Of a stretch of 45,224 nucleotides of DNA, positions 24,851-32,225 are shown in pieces. The notes below the pieces were generated by a model. That model worked only from the letters and a program-made list of their open reading frames with translations, was not told the origin of the DNA and made no database searches. Every line of letters begins with the position of its first letter. The first letter of the stretch is position 1. The position numbers were made by a program, and so were the translations under genes. The stretch comes from an uncultured Clostridia bacterium. GTDB lineage: Bacteria > Bacillota > Clostridia > Christensenellales > Borkfalkiaceae. The stretch is taken from assembly GCA_945638575.1 (NCBI GenBank), contig CALZDP010000010.1:1-45224 (forward strand). The letters are read 5' to 3'.

Positions 24851-24879
24851 TTGATTTAGTTTTTTTAATTTAGTATAAT
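24851..24879 (+). promoter_or_regulatory. Strong predicted promoter of the foldase-like lipoprotein gene
   Basis: TTGATT at 24851-24856, a 17-base spacer, TATAAT at 24874-24879. The predicted 5' leader is about 127 bases with no recognised riboswitch. Between mfd and this promoter, 24692-24763 can fold into a long hairpin (GTTTTACGG pairing with CCGTAAAAC). Confidence 0.7.
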
Positions 24880-25012
24880 AGACGGGTACAGTAGCAACCA
24901 TAAGGGGATTTTAGGATAAATTCTTTAAAAGGTTTGCTCAAATTCCAAATTATGCCGTCGGGTTTCGCTTGTATCAACTAAATTAAAGCGAGTTTTCGAC
25001 GCGGGAGATTTT

Positions 25013-27127
25013 ATGAAAAAACTTATTGCTAAAATCGTAACCGTAATACTTGCGGCAACTTTCGTTTTGTCCATGTTTGCCGGATGTAATTGGGTTACAA
25101 CCGTACTTGACAGGGATATGGAACAGGTTGTTGCAACCGTAAATATTTCCGCAAACACCACCGATAGCGACCTTAAAGGTAAACTTAACGACGATAAGAT
25201 TTACAAAAGAGACCTCGTTGCCGGCTATATGTCTTACGGATATCAGTACGTTACGCAAAACGGTTACACTCAAAGCAAGGCTTACCAAATCGTTTTGGAT
25301 AACATTATTTCCAACAAAGTCGTAACCGAACTTGCAAGATACGAACTATCCAAGACAATCAGCGGTATCACCTTAAAGTTTGACCAAGACCCTGCCAACA
25401 CCGGTCTTAATCAAGATTACGCCAAACATCTTAAGGCATACCTTACCGATTACGAATACGCAAACGCTATCTATATGGTTCGTTCTTCGGTTAACTCTAT
25501 GGTAGACACCTTTACCGAAAAAGATGACGATGACGACGAAAAGGAAGACGTAACTTACACACCGCGTACCGTTCCCACTATCGAAAACGACGATGATACC
25601 GACGAAGCGGCTTTAAAGGAAAGAAAGGCTACCGCATACGAAATTCAGGTTGCGGAAGCAGTTTTAGGTTACGATGAAACGGAAACCGTTCCTCAAGCGT
25701 TTACCGATTTGGTTGCAAAAGAACCTTCCGTTTACGAACTTAATATGTACGTTTACGCCAATTATAAGATTGACTTCGATTCTTCAAAGGAAAGAAAACA
25801 AGGCGCAAGCAAACTTTTCGATTATCTTGAAACCAACGGTCTTAACACCGAGGGCGACAGATGGGCTTCAACCGAAAACGGCCGCAAGTCCGATAAGGAA
25901 AAGTATTTTGACGTACAAGACGCCGAAAAGGCTCTTAACTGCACTTATTTCCAGGCTTTGATAATTACCCGTTTGGAAAGCGCGCTTATCACCAAGTACG
26001 AAAATTCCCTTATCGACGGTATCGAAGCAAGCGAACTTTCAACCGAAGGTCTTTGGCAGCAATACCTTGTTGAATACGCTACGCAGGAAGCCTTATACAG
26101 AAACGACATTACTTCTTACGAAACCGCTTTATCAAACGCTTCCGATACTTCCTTCGTTTTATACACTCCGTATGAAAACGCTTACGGCTACGTTACCAAC
26201 CTTTTGATTGGCTTCAGCGATGAACAAAGCGCACTTTTAAAAGATTATTCTTCCAAAAAAGGCGTTACCGAAGCCGACGTCGTAAATTACAGAAAAGGTC
26301 TTTTAAGTTCTTTACAGGCGTCCGACCAAAGAACGACTTGGGTTCAGTCTAACTACGGTACCTATACCGAAGCCGATTCTTTAGACCAAAACAACGGCAT
26401 CTTTACTTTCGGCGACGATTACAGGGTTTCTGCTTTAGAATCTGTTAAAAACTTTGTCGGCACCGTTAAGGCAACCGATCCGAAAGGTACTTTGGTTGAA
26501 GACGACAACGGCGTTAAGAAAGGCAGTTGGACCTATAAGGAAGTTACACCCGACAAAATCAACTTTACGGAATTTTACGATACTTACGTAAAAGAACTTC
26601 TCGGCGACGCTAAGTATTACGAAGACGGTCAGGCTTTCGGTCAGGCAACTTACAGCGACGAACTTTACGATAAGTTCTGCGACCTGTTGTTTGCGTTCAG
26701 TACCGATACCGGTTGTCTTAACAAAGAATACGGCTACTTGTATTCCGACTTTACTTCCGCTACCACTTACGTTAAGGAATTCGCCGAAGCGGCAAAATTA
26801 GTCGTAGGTAAAGGCGTTGGCGCTTACACTATCGTTGCAACCGAATACGGTTACCACATCATTATGTGCACTAAGATAGTTTCCGCTCCTTACGCTACAG
26901 ACGAGAGCGGTAAGGCTGCTTTCACGGCTGACCTTGAAACCAAAAACACCCTTGCTTATAACTATAAGGAAGTTAAAAAGAACGCCGTAGTTAATACAAA
27001 GATCAGCAAGTTTGTCGAAACCAAGATCAATCCTTACGTTGACGATGAAAACACAGACGGTCAGTATGCCGTTACCCTTTACAAAAAAACTTATAAAGAC
27101 CTAATCACCGAAGAAGAAGCTGAATAA
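25013..27127 (+). CDS. Large lipoprotein, PrsA/SurA-like foldase candidate
   Basis: This 704-residue secreted lipoprotein has a signal peptide ending in a lipobox (MFAGC, lipidated C25). The N-terminal part has the helical chaperone-like pattern of SurA/PrsA (VAGYMSYGYQYVTQNGYTQSKAYQIVLDNIISNKVV). Near the C-terminus, YTIVATEYGYHIIMCTKIV resembles the last strand of a parvulin peptidyl-prolyl isomerase domain (YGYHIIKV-type). Other parvulin landmarks are weak, so isomerase activity is doubtful. A very acidic stretch (DDDDEKEDV...ENDDDTDEAA, residues about 168-200) separates helical blocks. In Clostridia, mfd is often followed by a PrsA-type gene, which supports the call. Strong promoter, GGGAGA ribosome site and a perfect terminator make it a stand-alone unit. 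Confidence 0.7.
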   Translation: MKKLIAKIVTVILAATFVLSMFAGCNWVTTVLDRDMEQVVATVNISANTTDSDLKGKLNDDKIYKRDLVAGYMSYGYQYVTQNGYTQSKAYQIVLDNIISNKVVTELARYELSKTISGITLKFDQDPANTGLNQDYAKHLKAYLTDYEYANAIYMVRSSVNSMVDTFTEKDDDDDEKEDVTYTPRTVPTIENDDDTDEAALKERKATAYEIQVAEAVLGYDETETVPQAFTDLVAKEPSVYELNMYVYANYKIDFDSSKERKQGASKLFDYLETNGLNTEGDRWASTENGRKSDKEKYFDVQDAEKALNCTYFQALIITRLESALITKYENSLIDGIEASELSTEGLWQQYLVEYATQEALYRNDITSYETALSNASDTSFVLYTPYENAYGYVTNLLIGFSDEQSALLKDYSSKKGVTEADVVNYRKGLLSSLQASDQRTTWVQSNYGTYTEADSLDQNNGIFTFGDDYRVSALESVKNFVGTVKATDPKGTLVEDDNGVKKGSWTYKEVTPDKINFTEFYDTYVKELLGDAKYYEDGQAFGQATYSDELYDKFCDLLFAFSTDTGCLNKEYGYLYSDFTSATTYVKEFAEAAKLVVGKGVGAYTIVATEYGYHIIMCTKIVSAPYATDESGKAAFTADLETKNTLAYNYKEVKKNAVVNTKISKFVETKINPYVDDENTDGQYAVTLYKKTYKDLITEEEAE

Positions 27128-27162
27128 TTTGCTTTTTCAAAATTGATTCGCTGTTATTTGAT

Positions 27163-27203
27163 AAAAAAACCAACCCGATGTTACAACGTCGGGTTGGTTT
27201 TTT
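27163..27203. terminator. Strong bidirectional-type terminator
   Basis: Seven A, CCAACCCGATG - TTACAA - CGTCGGGTTGG, then a run of T. The stem is 11 bp with one wobble. It ends the lipoprotein gene. The following stretch to 27432 is A+T-rich and holds no gene that I can see. Confidence 0.9.
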
Positions 27204-27432
27204 ATGCTTGCTCGTATTTATATAATTGCGTTTTATATTGCAATTTACAGTATGCTTTATAAAGATTTTTTTTGCGACAAATAAAGGGTTATATTTTATA
27301 GGGCATAAGCCGTTATATATATTGTTATATTTTGCCTATTAGGAATTTGCGATTATAACTTTAAAATCAAGTTATAATGGTTTTATTTATTAGATTATTT
27401 TTTTAAATGCCTGCCGTTATAAAGGTATGCCG

Positions 27433-27756
27433 TCATAAAGGTTTGTCGGCGTCGTCGGGTAAGGCTTCAAGCAAAAAACTTACAGGTCTAAACCCGTCGT
27501 TGCAGGATAGCATTGCCGATTTTTTGTTTTTCATCCAACCGTCGTAAAAATTTTCACCGCCACAGGCAAGCGCCATTACAAAAGGGGATATGGTTTGCCA
27601 AGCGCTTTCGCAAAAACCGTTCGGCTTTTGCCAACCGTTTGCAATAAAAACGTCGCCCAACTTCATATCGCAGGCATTGGTTATGGGGGTTTCATATTCC
27701 GCCATTAAATCTTTGTAGCAAGCGATTTTCATTACGGTTATTTTAACTTTTATCAT
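27433..27756 (-). CDS. TIGR04076-type protein of unknown function
   Basis: A 107-residue cytoplasmic protein whose pattern matches the TIGR04076 family: KVKITVMKIACYKDL at the start, a GDVFIANGWQKPNGFCESAWQTISPFVMALACGG core, then W and a cysteine-containing SCNDGFRPVSFLLEAL end. Five cysteines are present (in IACYKD, NACDM, GFCES, LACGG and LSCND), so a metal or redox role is conceivable; the function is unknown. It lies 60 bases downstream of the HTH gene on the same strand, presumably in its operon, as is common for this family. Confidence 0.75.
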   Translation of the reverse strand: MIKVKITVMKIACYKDLMAEYETPITNACDMKLGDVFIANGWQKPNGFCESAWQTISPFVMALACGGENFYDGWMKNKKSAMLSCNDGFRPVSFLLEALPDDADKPL

Positions 27757-27816
27757 ATAGCGCCCCGTTAACTTAAATTTATAGGTTTACGTCTAAATTA
27801 AACAATTTAGCGTCTT

Positions 27817-28176
27817 TTAGTTTTTTCCAATAAGTGCGGAAAGTTTTTCGGTTAAAAGGGTAATGCTTTTCAAATCACAGTCTAAGTTTAAGTCAAAATC
27901 TTTGCCGTGGTCTTTTATAAGCTCTAAAACCGAACGCATTATTCTTAATTCTTCATCGGTAAAATAGCCGAATTGCAATTTGTATTCTTCCGGCACAAAA
28001 AATCCGCCGTTTCTGCCGTGGGTTACCGCAACAGGTATTTTGGCAAGGCTTAGCGCGTCTATGTATCTGAAAACCGTACTGCGTGAAATCTCAAAACGAT
28101 TCATTATTTCGGTTACGGTAACCTTTTTGCGCGCCAAAAGCATAAAGGTAAGTTCTATCAGTATTTGATACTTCAT
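27817..28176 (-). CDS. HTH transcriptional regulator (HTH_11/YafY-like, without WYL domain)
   Basis: A 119-residue protein whose first 60 residues form a winged helix-turn-helix of the HTH_11 type (VTVTEIMNRFEISRSTVFRYIDALSLAKIPVAVTHGRNGGFFV). This is the N-terminal domain of YafY/WYL regulators, but the WYL ligand domain is missing; instead there is a short helical tail that could dimerise. An AAGGTGAT ribosome site precedes the ATG. Its promoter (AGTCAA 28216-28221 and ATGATA 28193-28198 on the plus strand, i.e. TTGACT-17-TATCAT on the minus) is overlapped by a perfect inverted repeat, indicating autoregulation. It probably controls the TIGR04076 gene downstream. Confidence 0.82.
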   Translation of the reverse strand: MKYQILIELTFMLLARKKVTVTEIMNRFEISRSTVFRYIDALSLAKIPVAVTHGRNGGFFVPEEYKLQFGYFTDEELRIMRSVLELIKDHGKDFDLNLDCDLKSITLLTEKLSALIGKN

Positions 28177-28192
28177 TTTATCACCTTAAATT

Positions 28193-28221
28193 ATGATAAC
28201 ATAAAACGTATGCAAAGTCAA
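28193..28221 (-). promoter_or_regulatory. Promoter of the HTH-TIGR04076 operon
   Basis: On the minus strand TTGACT (28216-28221), a 17-base spacer and TATCAT (28193-28198), about 17 bases before the ATG. Confidence 0.7.
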
Positions 28222-28244
28222 TAACGACTTTGCATACGTTTTAT
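28201..28244. promoter_or_regulatory. Perfect 19-bp-arm inverted repeat, probable operator
   Basis: ATAAAACGTATGCAAAGTC - AATAAC - GACTTTGCATACGTTTTAT. The left arm covers the spacer and part of the -35 box of the HTH promoter. A terminator role for murG, which ends at 28352, is also possible but no clean T-run follows. Confidence 0.75.
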
Positions 28245-28271
28245 AATTTTTAATTGCCACATAATTTTGAC

Positions 28272-28345
28272 AAATTATATAATTACTCCAATACCGCAAT
28301 TCTTAATTCAAAATTCTTAATTCTTAATTGTCGCCGTACGGCGAC
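28272..28345 (+). repeat. AATTCTTAATT element, copy B, with hairpin
   Basis: Contains ATATAATTACT, ACCGCAATTCTTAATTC and a second AATTCTTAATTCTTAATTG, followed by the hairpin GTCGCC-GTAC-GGCGAC (28330-28345) and a T-run. It lies immediately downstream of murG. Confidence 0.65.
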
Positions 28346-28351
28346 CGTTTT

Positions 28352-29386
28352 TTACGCGTACTTTTTAATTACGTTTGCTATTGCTTGATTTCCGCAAATG
28401 GTTTTGCACTTTTTCATATTATTTATATAGTAGTTTTTCTCGTTATAAGTTTTGTCTATTTGATTCAAAAGGTATTTTTTGCTTAAATTTTCTTCATATA
28501 AAAGGTTGCACATGCCCTTATTTAAAAAGTATTTGGCGTTTAAAATCTGATCCCCACGTGAAGCCTTTTTGGATAGCGGAATAAACAAGGTCGGAATATT
28601 TAAACTCATAAGTTCAAAGCAAGCGCCTGCGCCCGCACGCGATAAACAAACGTCGCTTACCGAATACGCTAAGGACATATCGTCAAGGTACCCCGTCTTA
28701 TAATAGCCCTTTGATTTTTCAGTCGTTTTGCCGTATCCGCATATGTGCAAAAGGTCATATTTTTGTAATATGTCGGGCAATAGGTCGGTTATCGCATTAT
28801 TTATGGCTTGGCTTCCGCTGCTTCCGCCGACAATAAGCAGTATCGGTTTTGTTCCGCTAAAGCCAAAGTATTTAAGTGCGACGGCTTTGTTTAAAGCGAA
28901 TTCTCTTACCGGTGCGCCTGTAAAAAGGTTGTTTTTTAAAGACCTGCCTGCGTTTTCAAAAGAGGTCAAAACATAGTCGCATTTTTTTGCGACTATTTTA
29001 TTGGCAAGCCCCAAAGTGTAATCGGATTCATGCGTAACTACGGGTATTTTAAGTTTGTTTGCGGCAAGTATTACGGGAACGGAAACGTACCCGCCCTTTG
29101 AAAAAACAAGGGTTGGCTTAAGTTTTTTTAAAATATCTTCCGACCGTTTTATACCCATTAAAAGATTAGGCAAAATTTTAAAATTGTCAAAGGTAAGCGT
29201 ACGCTTAAGTTTTGCCGTCGGTACGGCAAAATACTCAAACTTACCGCTAATAAGTTGCTTTTCGATACCATCGTAAGAGCCTATATAGTAAAATTTATCA
29301 AAACTGTCCTTGATATACGGATAAACCGCAAGGTGCGGAATAACATGACCGGCCGTTCCGCCACCTGTTAAAACTATTGACTTCAT
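28352..29386 (-). CDS. murG: MurG, lipid II-forming N-acetylglucosamine transferase
   Basis: MurG adds GlcNAc from UDP-GlcNAc to lipid I on the inner face of the membrane. The 344-residue protein begins MKSIVLTGGGTAGHVIP, with the first glycine loop GGGTAGH at residues 8-14. It continues with FSKGGYVSVPVILAA and THESDYTLGLANKI, and has the second nucleotide-binding half LLIVGGSSGSQAINNAI and SRAGAGACFELMSLNIPTLFIPL. The usual lysine/basic C-terminal end is present. Unlike most bacteria, murG here is alone, outside a division/cell-wall cluster. No Shine-Dalgarno sequence precedes the ATG; a CATAAT box ends only seven bases upstream. Confidence 0.95.
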   Translation of the reverse strand: MKSIVLTGGGTAGHVIPHLAVYPYIKDSFDKFYYIGSYDGIEKQLISGKFEYFAVPTAKLKRTLTFDNFKILPNLLMGIKRSEDILKKLKPTLVFSKGGYVSVPVILAANKLKIPVVTHESDYTLGLANKIVAKKCDYVLTSFENAGRSLKNNLFTGAPVREFALNKAVALKYFGFSGTKPILLIVGGSSGSQAINNAITDLLPDILQKYDLLHICGYGKTTEKSKGYYKTGYLDDMSLAYSVSDVCLSRAGAGACFELMSLNIPTLFIPLSKKASRGDQILNAKYFLNKGMCNLLYEENLSKKYLLNQIDKTYNEKNYYINNMKKCKTICGNQAIANVIKKYA

Positions 29387-29513
29387 AATATATATTATGC
29401 CGTTAAGTTGCTTTTTTTATTGCACCCGTAAAATTTTATTTTAAAATGCTGAATTTACTGATAATTACTAAAGCGAATGTGTTAATTTACAAGCATTTAT
29501 TTTTAAAAAGGTA

Positions 29514-29542
29514 TTGAAATGGTTTGATTTTTGGTGTAAAAT
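29514..29542 (+). promoter_or_regulatory. glpK promoter, predicted leaderless
   Basis: TTGAAA at 29514-29519, exactly 17 bases, TAAAAT at 29537-29542; six bases (ATTCTT) then ATG at 29549. A normal start site would fall on the A of the start codon. Confidence 0.65.
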
Positions 29543-29548
29543 ATTCTT

Positions 29549-30985
29549 ATGAGCAAAATTATAGGAATCGATGCAGGAACGACTTCGATACGTTCCGCGT
29601 GTTATGACACCAAAACAGGCAAACTTAAAATCGTCAAGCAAAAATCGGTTGATCAGTATTATCCGCACCTCGGCTGGGTGGAAGAGGACGCCGAGGAAAT
29701 CTTTTTGTCAACCCTTTTATGCTTAAACGATGCGCTTGACTATTCCAAACTAAAAGCCAAAGGTATAGGCATAACCAACATGCGCGAAACGGTTATTGCG
29801 TGGGATAAAATTACGCAAAAACCACTCTATAGGTCGATTATCTGGCAATGCCGCCGTACAAAAGAGTTTTGCGAGAATATGACAAAAGAACAAAAAGACC
29901 TTATAAAGGACAAGACGGGTTTGATTGTGGACGCATACTTTTCGGCAAGTAAGATACGCTGGCTTATCGATAACGTCGAAGAAGTAAAAACGGCTTTGCA
30001 GGAAGGCAGGCTTATGGTCGGCACCGTTGACACATATCTTATTTATCGTTTAACCGAAGGCAAAAGTTTCGTTACCGACGTTACAAACGCTTCAAGGACT
30101 ATGCTTTTTAACATACATACCTTGGATTATGACGAAGAACTTTTACAACTTTTCGGCATCCCTCGTGAAATTTTGCCGGATATAATAGACAACGACGCCG
30201 TTGCAGGCGTTTATAATTATCAAGGTAAAACCTTCCCCATTTGCGGGGTGATAGGGGACCAGCAGTCGGCGCTTTACGGGCAGGGATGTTATACCGAAGG
30301 CACAGGCAAAATTACTTACGGCACAGGTATGTTTTTACTGTTTAACACGGGCAAAAACATTACCGAATCCAAAAGCGGAATTTTGTCAACCGTTGCCTTT
30401 AAGGTGGACGGCGCGGTAAGTTACGCTTTGGAAGGTTCTGTTTTTAACGCCGGTACCGCTATACAGTGGTTAAGGGACAAAATGGGCATTATTACCGACG
30501 CCAAAGAGAGCGAAATGCTCGCTAAATCCGTAAAAGACTGCGACGGCGTTTCCTTTGTGCCTGCCTTTACAGGGCTTGGCGCGCCCTATTGGAAGCCTGA
30601 CGCCACGGGGCTTATTACGGGAATTACGCGTAATACTTCGCGTGCGCACATTGTAAGGGCGTCGCTTGAAGCCATGGCGTTTTCCGCACGTCAATTGTTT
30701 TCGATTATGGAAAAGGAAAGCGGTATAAAATTAAAGGTTATTCGTGCGGACGGCGGTGCGGCGGCTAACGAATTTTTGATGGGCTTCCAAGCCGACGAAC
30801 TGGGCGTTAACGTGGAAGTCCCCGTACTTACCGAGTCTACCGTTCTCGGCGCAATCAAACTGTGTGCAAAAGGTTTGGGACTTGGCGACTGCAATATAAC
30901 CGGCGAAAGGGTATTTTACCCTTCCGAAAGTCATGATAAAGAATATAACGATTGGCTAAAAGCCGTAGAGAGGTGTATTTTATGA
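29549..30985 (+). CDS. glpK: Glycerol kinase
   Basis: GlpK phosphorylates glycerol to glycerol-3-phosphate. The 478-residue FGGY kinase matches the glycerol kinase pattern in detail: IGIDAGTTSIRS at the N-terminus, LGWVEEDAEEIF, GITNMRETVIAWDK, SIIWQCRRTKEFC, TGLIVDAYFSASKIRWL, GTVDTYLIYRLT, TNASRTMLFNIHTLDYD, GDQQSALYGQG, ALEGSVFNAGTAIQWLRD and PAFTGLGAPYW. It is about 25 residues shorter than the E. coli enzyme. No glpF or glpD is adjacent; instead its stop overlaps a lipase-like gene (ATGA). Together they suggest release of glycerol from acylglycerols followed by trapping. A TATAG-like sequence lies inside at 29817-29842 (LYRSII). Confidence 0.95.
   Translation: MSKIIGIDAGTTSIRSACYDTKTGKLKIVKQKSVDQYYPHLGWVEEDAEEIFLSTLLCLNDALDYSKLKAKGIGITNMRETVIAWDKITQKPLYRSIIWQCRRTKEFCENMTKEQKDLIKDKTGLIVDAYFSASKIRWLIDNVEEVKTALQEGRLMVGTVDTYLIYRLTEGKSFVTDVTNASRTMLFNIHTLDYDEELLQLFGIPREILPDIIDNDAVAGVYNYQGKTFPICGVIGDQQSALYGQGCYTEGTGKITYGTGMFLLFNTGKNITESKSGILSTVAFKVDGAVSYALEGSVFNAGTAIQWLRDKMGIITDAKESEMLAKSVKDCDGVSFVPAFTGLGAPYWKPDATGLITGITRNTSRAHIVRASLEAMAFSARQLFSIMEKESGIKLKVIRADGGAAANEFLMGFQADELGVNVEVPVLTESTVLGAIKLCAKGLGLGDCNITGERVFYPSESHDKEYNDWLKAVERCIL
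29817..29842 (-). repeat. TATAG repeat-like copy 10 inside glpK
   Basis: On the minus strand: GATAATCGACCTATAGAGTG then GTTTTT. It shares 16 identical bases with the copy inside mfd, and both encode YRSII. Confidence 0.45.
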
Positions 30986-31878
30986 AACGATTGAGTTTTA
31001 CCGCATTTGACGGAAAAATTATTTCTTATGTGGAATGGGAAACGGAAAATCCCAAAGCCGTGGTTTTAATCGCTCACGGTATGTGTGAACATATATTGAG
31101 ATATCAATATATTGCCCAAAAACTTAACGAAGCAGGTTATCTTGTTATCGGCGACGACCATCGCGGACACGGCGAAACCGACCGCGCAACTTTCGGGTAT
31201 TCGGAAGGCGATATGTATAACGATACCTTAAAGGACATGGCGTCCCTTTGCAAAATTTACAAGGAAAAATATCCCGAACTTAAAATTATATTGTTCTCAC
31301 ACAGTTACGGTTCTTTTTTAAGTCAGCGCTTTATCGAAGAATATAATAGGTATTTATCGGGAATAATTTTGGGCGGAAGCGCTAATATGAAAGGCGCGCT
31401 TCCCGTGTTGGGCGGTATGGTTGCCCGTATAGGTTACACTTTTAAGGGCAAGGATAAACCTGCCAAACTTATAAACAACATTACATTTGAAAATTACAAA
31501 AAGCAATTAAAAATGGATAGTTTTATTTCCACTATTCCCGAAGAAGCAAAACGCTACGACGACGATGAGTATTGCGGATTTATCTGTTCATATAATTTTT
31601 ATGTAAACTTTTTTAAGGGTTTAAGAGAGATTTATAAAAAGAAAAATCTTGCAAAACTCAATTTGGATATCCCCATGCTTATAATCAGCGGCAGTAACGA
31701 CCCCGTCGGCGGATTTTCAAAACTTACAGAAAAACTTTACGATATGTATAAAAAGTGCGGCGTAAAGGACGTAACATTAAAACTTTACGACGGAGTGCTT
31801 CATGAATACCTTAACGACACTTCAAGAGAGCAAGCAAAAGACGATATTATCGATTTTTGCAACAAAGTTGTCGGGTAA
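30982..31878 (+). CDS. Alpha/beta hydrolase, monoacylglycerol-lipase-like
   Basis: I start at the ATG at 30982, which overlaps the glpK stop; this gives 298 residues beginning MKRLSFTAFDGKIISYVEW. The Hydrolase_4/lysophospholipase fold is clear: LIAHGMCEHILRYQYIAQKL (oxyanion loop region), DDHRGHGETDRA, nucleophile elbow FSHSYGS (S108), acid D240 in SGSNDP and H274 in DGVLHEYL. The elbow reads S-x-S-x-G rather than G-x-S-x-G. No signal peptide is present, so it acts in the cytoplasm. Coupling to glpK suggests that it frees glycerol from monoacylglycerols or lysolipids. The substrate is inference. Confidence 0.85.
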   Translation: MKRLSFTAFDGKIISYVEWETENPKAVVLIAHGMCEHILRYQYIAQKLNEAGYLVIGDDHRGHGETDRATFGYSEGDMYNDTLKDMASLCKIYKEKYPELKIILFSHSYGSFLSQRFIEEYNRYLSGIILGGSANMKGALPVLGGMVARIGYTFKGKDKPAKLINNITFENYKKQLKMDSFISTIPEEAKRYDDDEYCGFICSYNFYVNFFKGLREIYKKKNLAKLNLDIPMLIISGSNDPVGGFSKLTEKLYDMYKKCGVKDVTLKLYDGVLHEYLNDTSREQAKDDIIDFCNKVVG

Positions 31879-31893
31879 CTTTTGCTTACATAT

Positions 31894-31971
31894 TAGTTTT
31901 TTATATAATTGTTTCCGACCGCAATTCTTAATTCAAAATTCTTAATTCTTAATTGCAGGGGCTTTAGCCCC
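31894..31971 (+). repeat. AATTCTTAATT element, copy C, with hairpin
   Basis: TTTTTTATATAATT, CCGACCGCAATTCTTAATTC and AATTCTTAATTCTTAATTG, then the hairpin GGGGC-TTTA-GCCCC (31958-31971). Confidence 0.7.
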
Positions 31972-31997
31972 GTTAACGGGCTTATAGGCGGACTTTT
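31972..31997 (+). repeat. TATAG repeat copy 11
   Basis: GTTAACGGGCTTATAGGCGG then ACTTTT, directly abutting copy C of the other repeat family. Confidence 0.75.
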
Positions 31998-32030
31998 AAA
32001 GGCGCATTATACCCTCATTAAGTCGCTTCG

Positions 32031-32168
32031 CTAATTAAGAATGAAGAATTAAATAAGGTACTTGAGTAATTTTTTATAATTACTTACCGACCGCAATTCT
32101 TAATTCTTAATTGAAGGTCGGCAGTGCCGACCTTACAGATTCTTAATTGAAGGTTGCCAAAGGCGACC
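32031..32168 (+). repeat. AATTCTTAATT element, copy D, with two hairpins
   Basis: 32031-32113 is the near-identical inverted partner of 11503-11590. It is followed by hairpin AAGGTCGGC-AGT-GCCGACCTT (32114-32134), another TTCTTAATTG, and hairpin GGTTGCC-AAA-GGCGACC (32152-32168). Confidence 0.75.
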
Positions 32169-32195
32169 GTTAACGGGCTTATAGCCCCACTTTTT
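32169..32195 (+). repeat. TATAG repeat copy 12, before the SecB-like gene
   Basis: GTTAACGGGCTTATAGCCCC then ACTTTTT; contains hairpin GGGCT-TAT-AGCCC with a T-run. It ends 30 bases before the ATG at 32226. Confidence 0.75.
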
Positions 32196-32225
32196 GTTAC
32201 TTTTTGTCGAGGTTGAAGGATTTTT

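Noticed and set aside
24886..25012. Riboswitch in the 127-base leader of the foldase-like gene
   Set aside because: No recognised aptamer core or terminator/anti-terminator pair was seen by eye; a covariance search would be needed.
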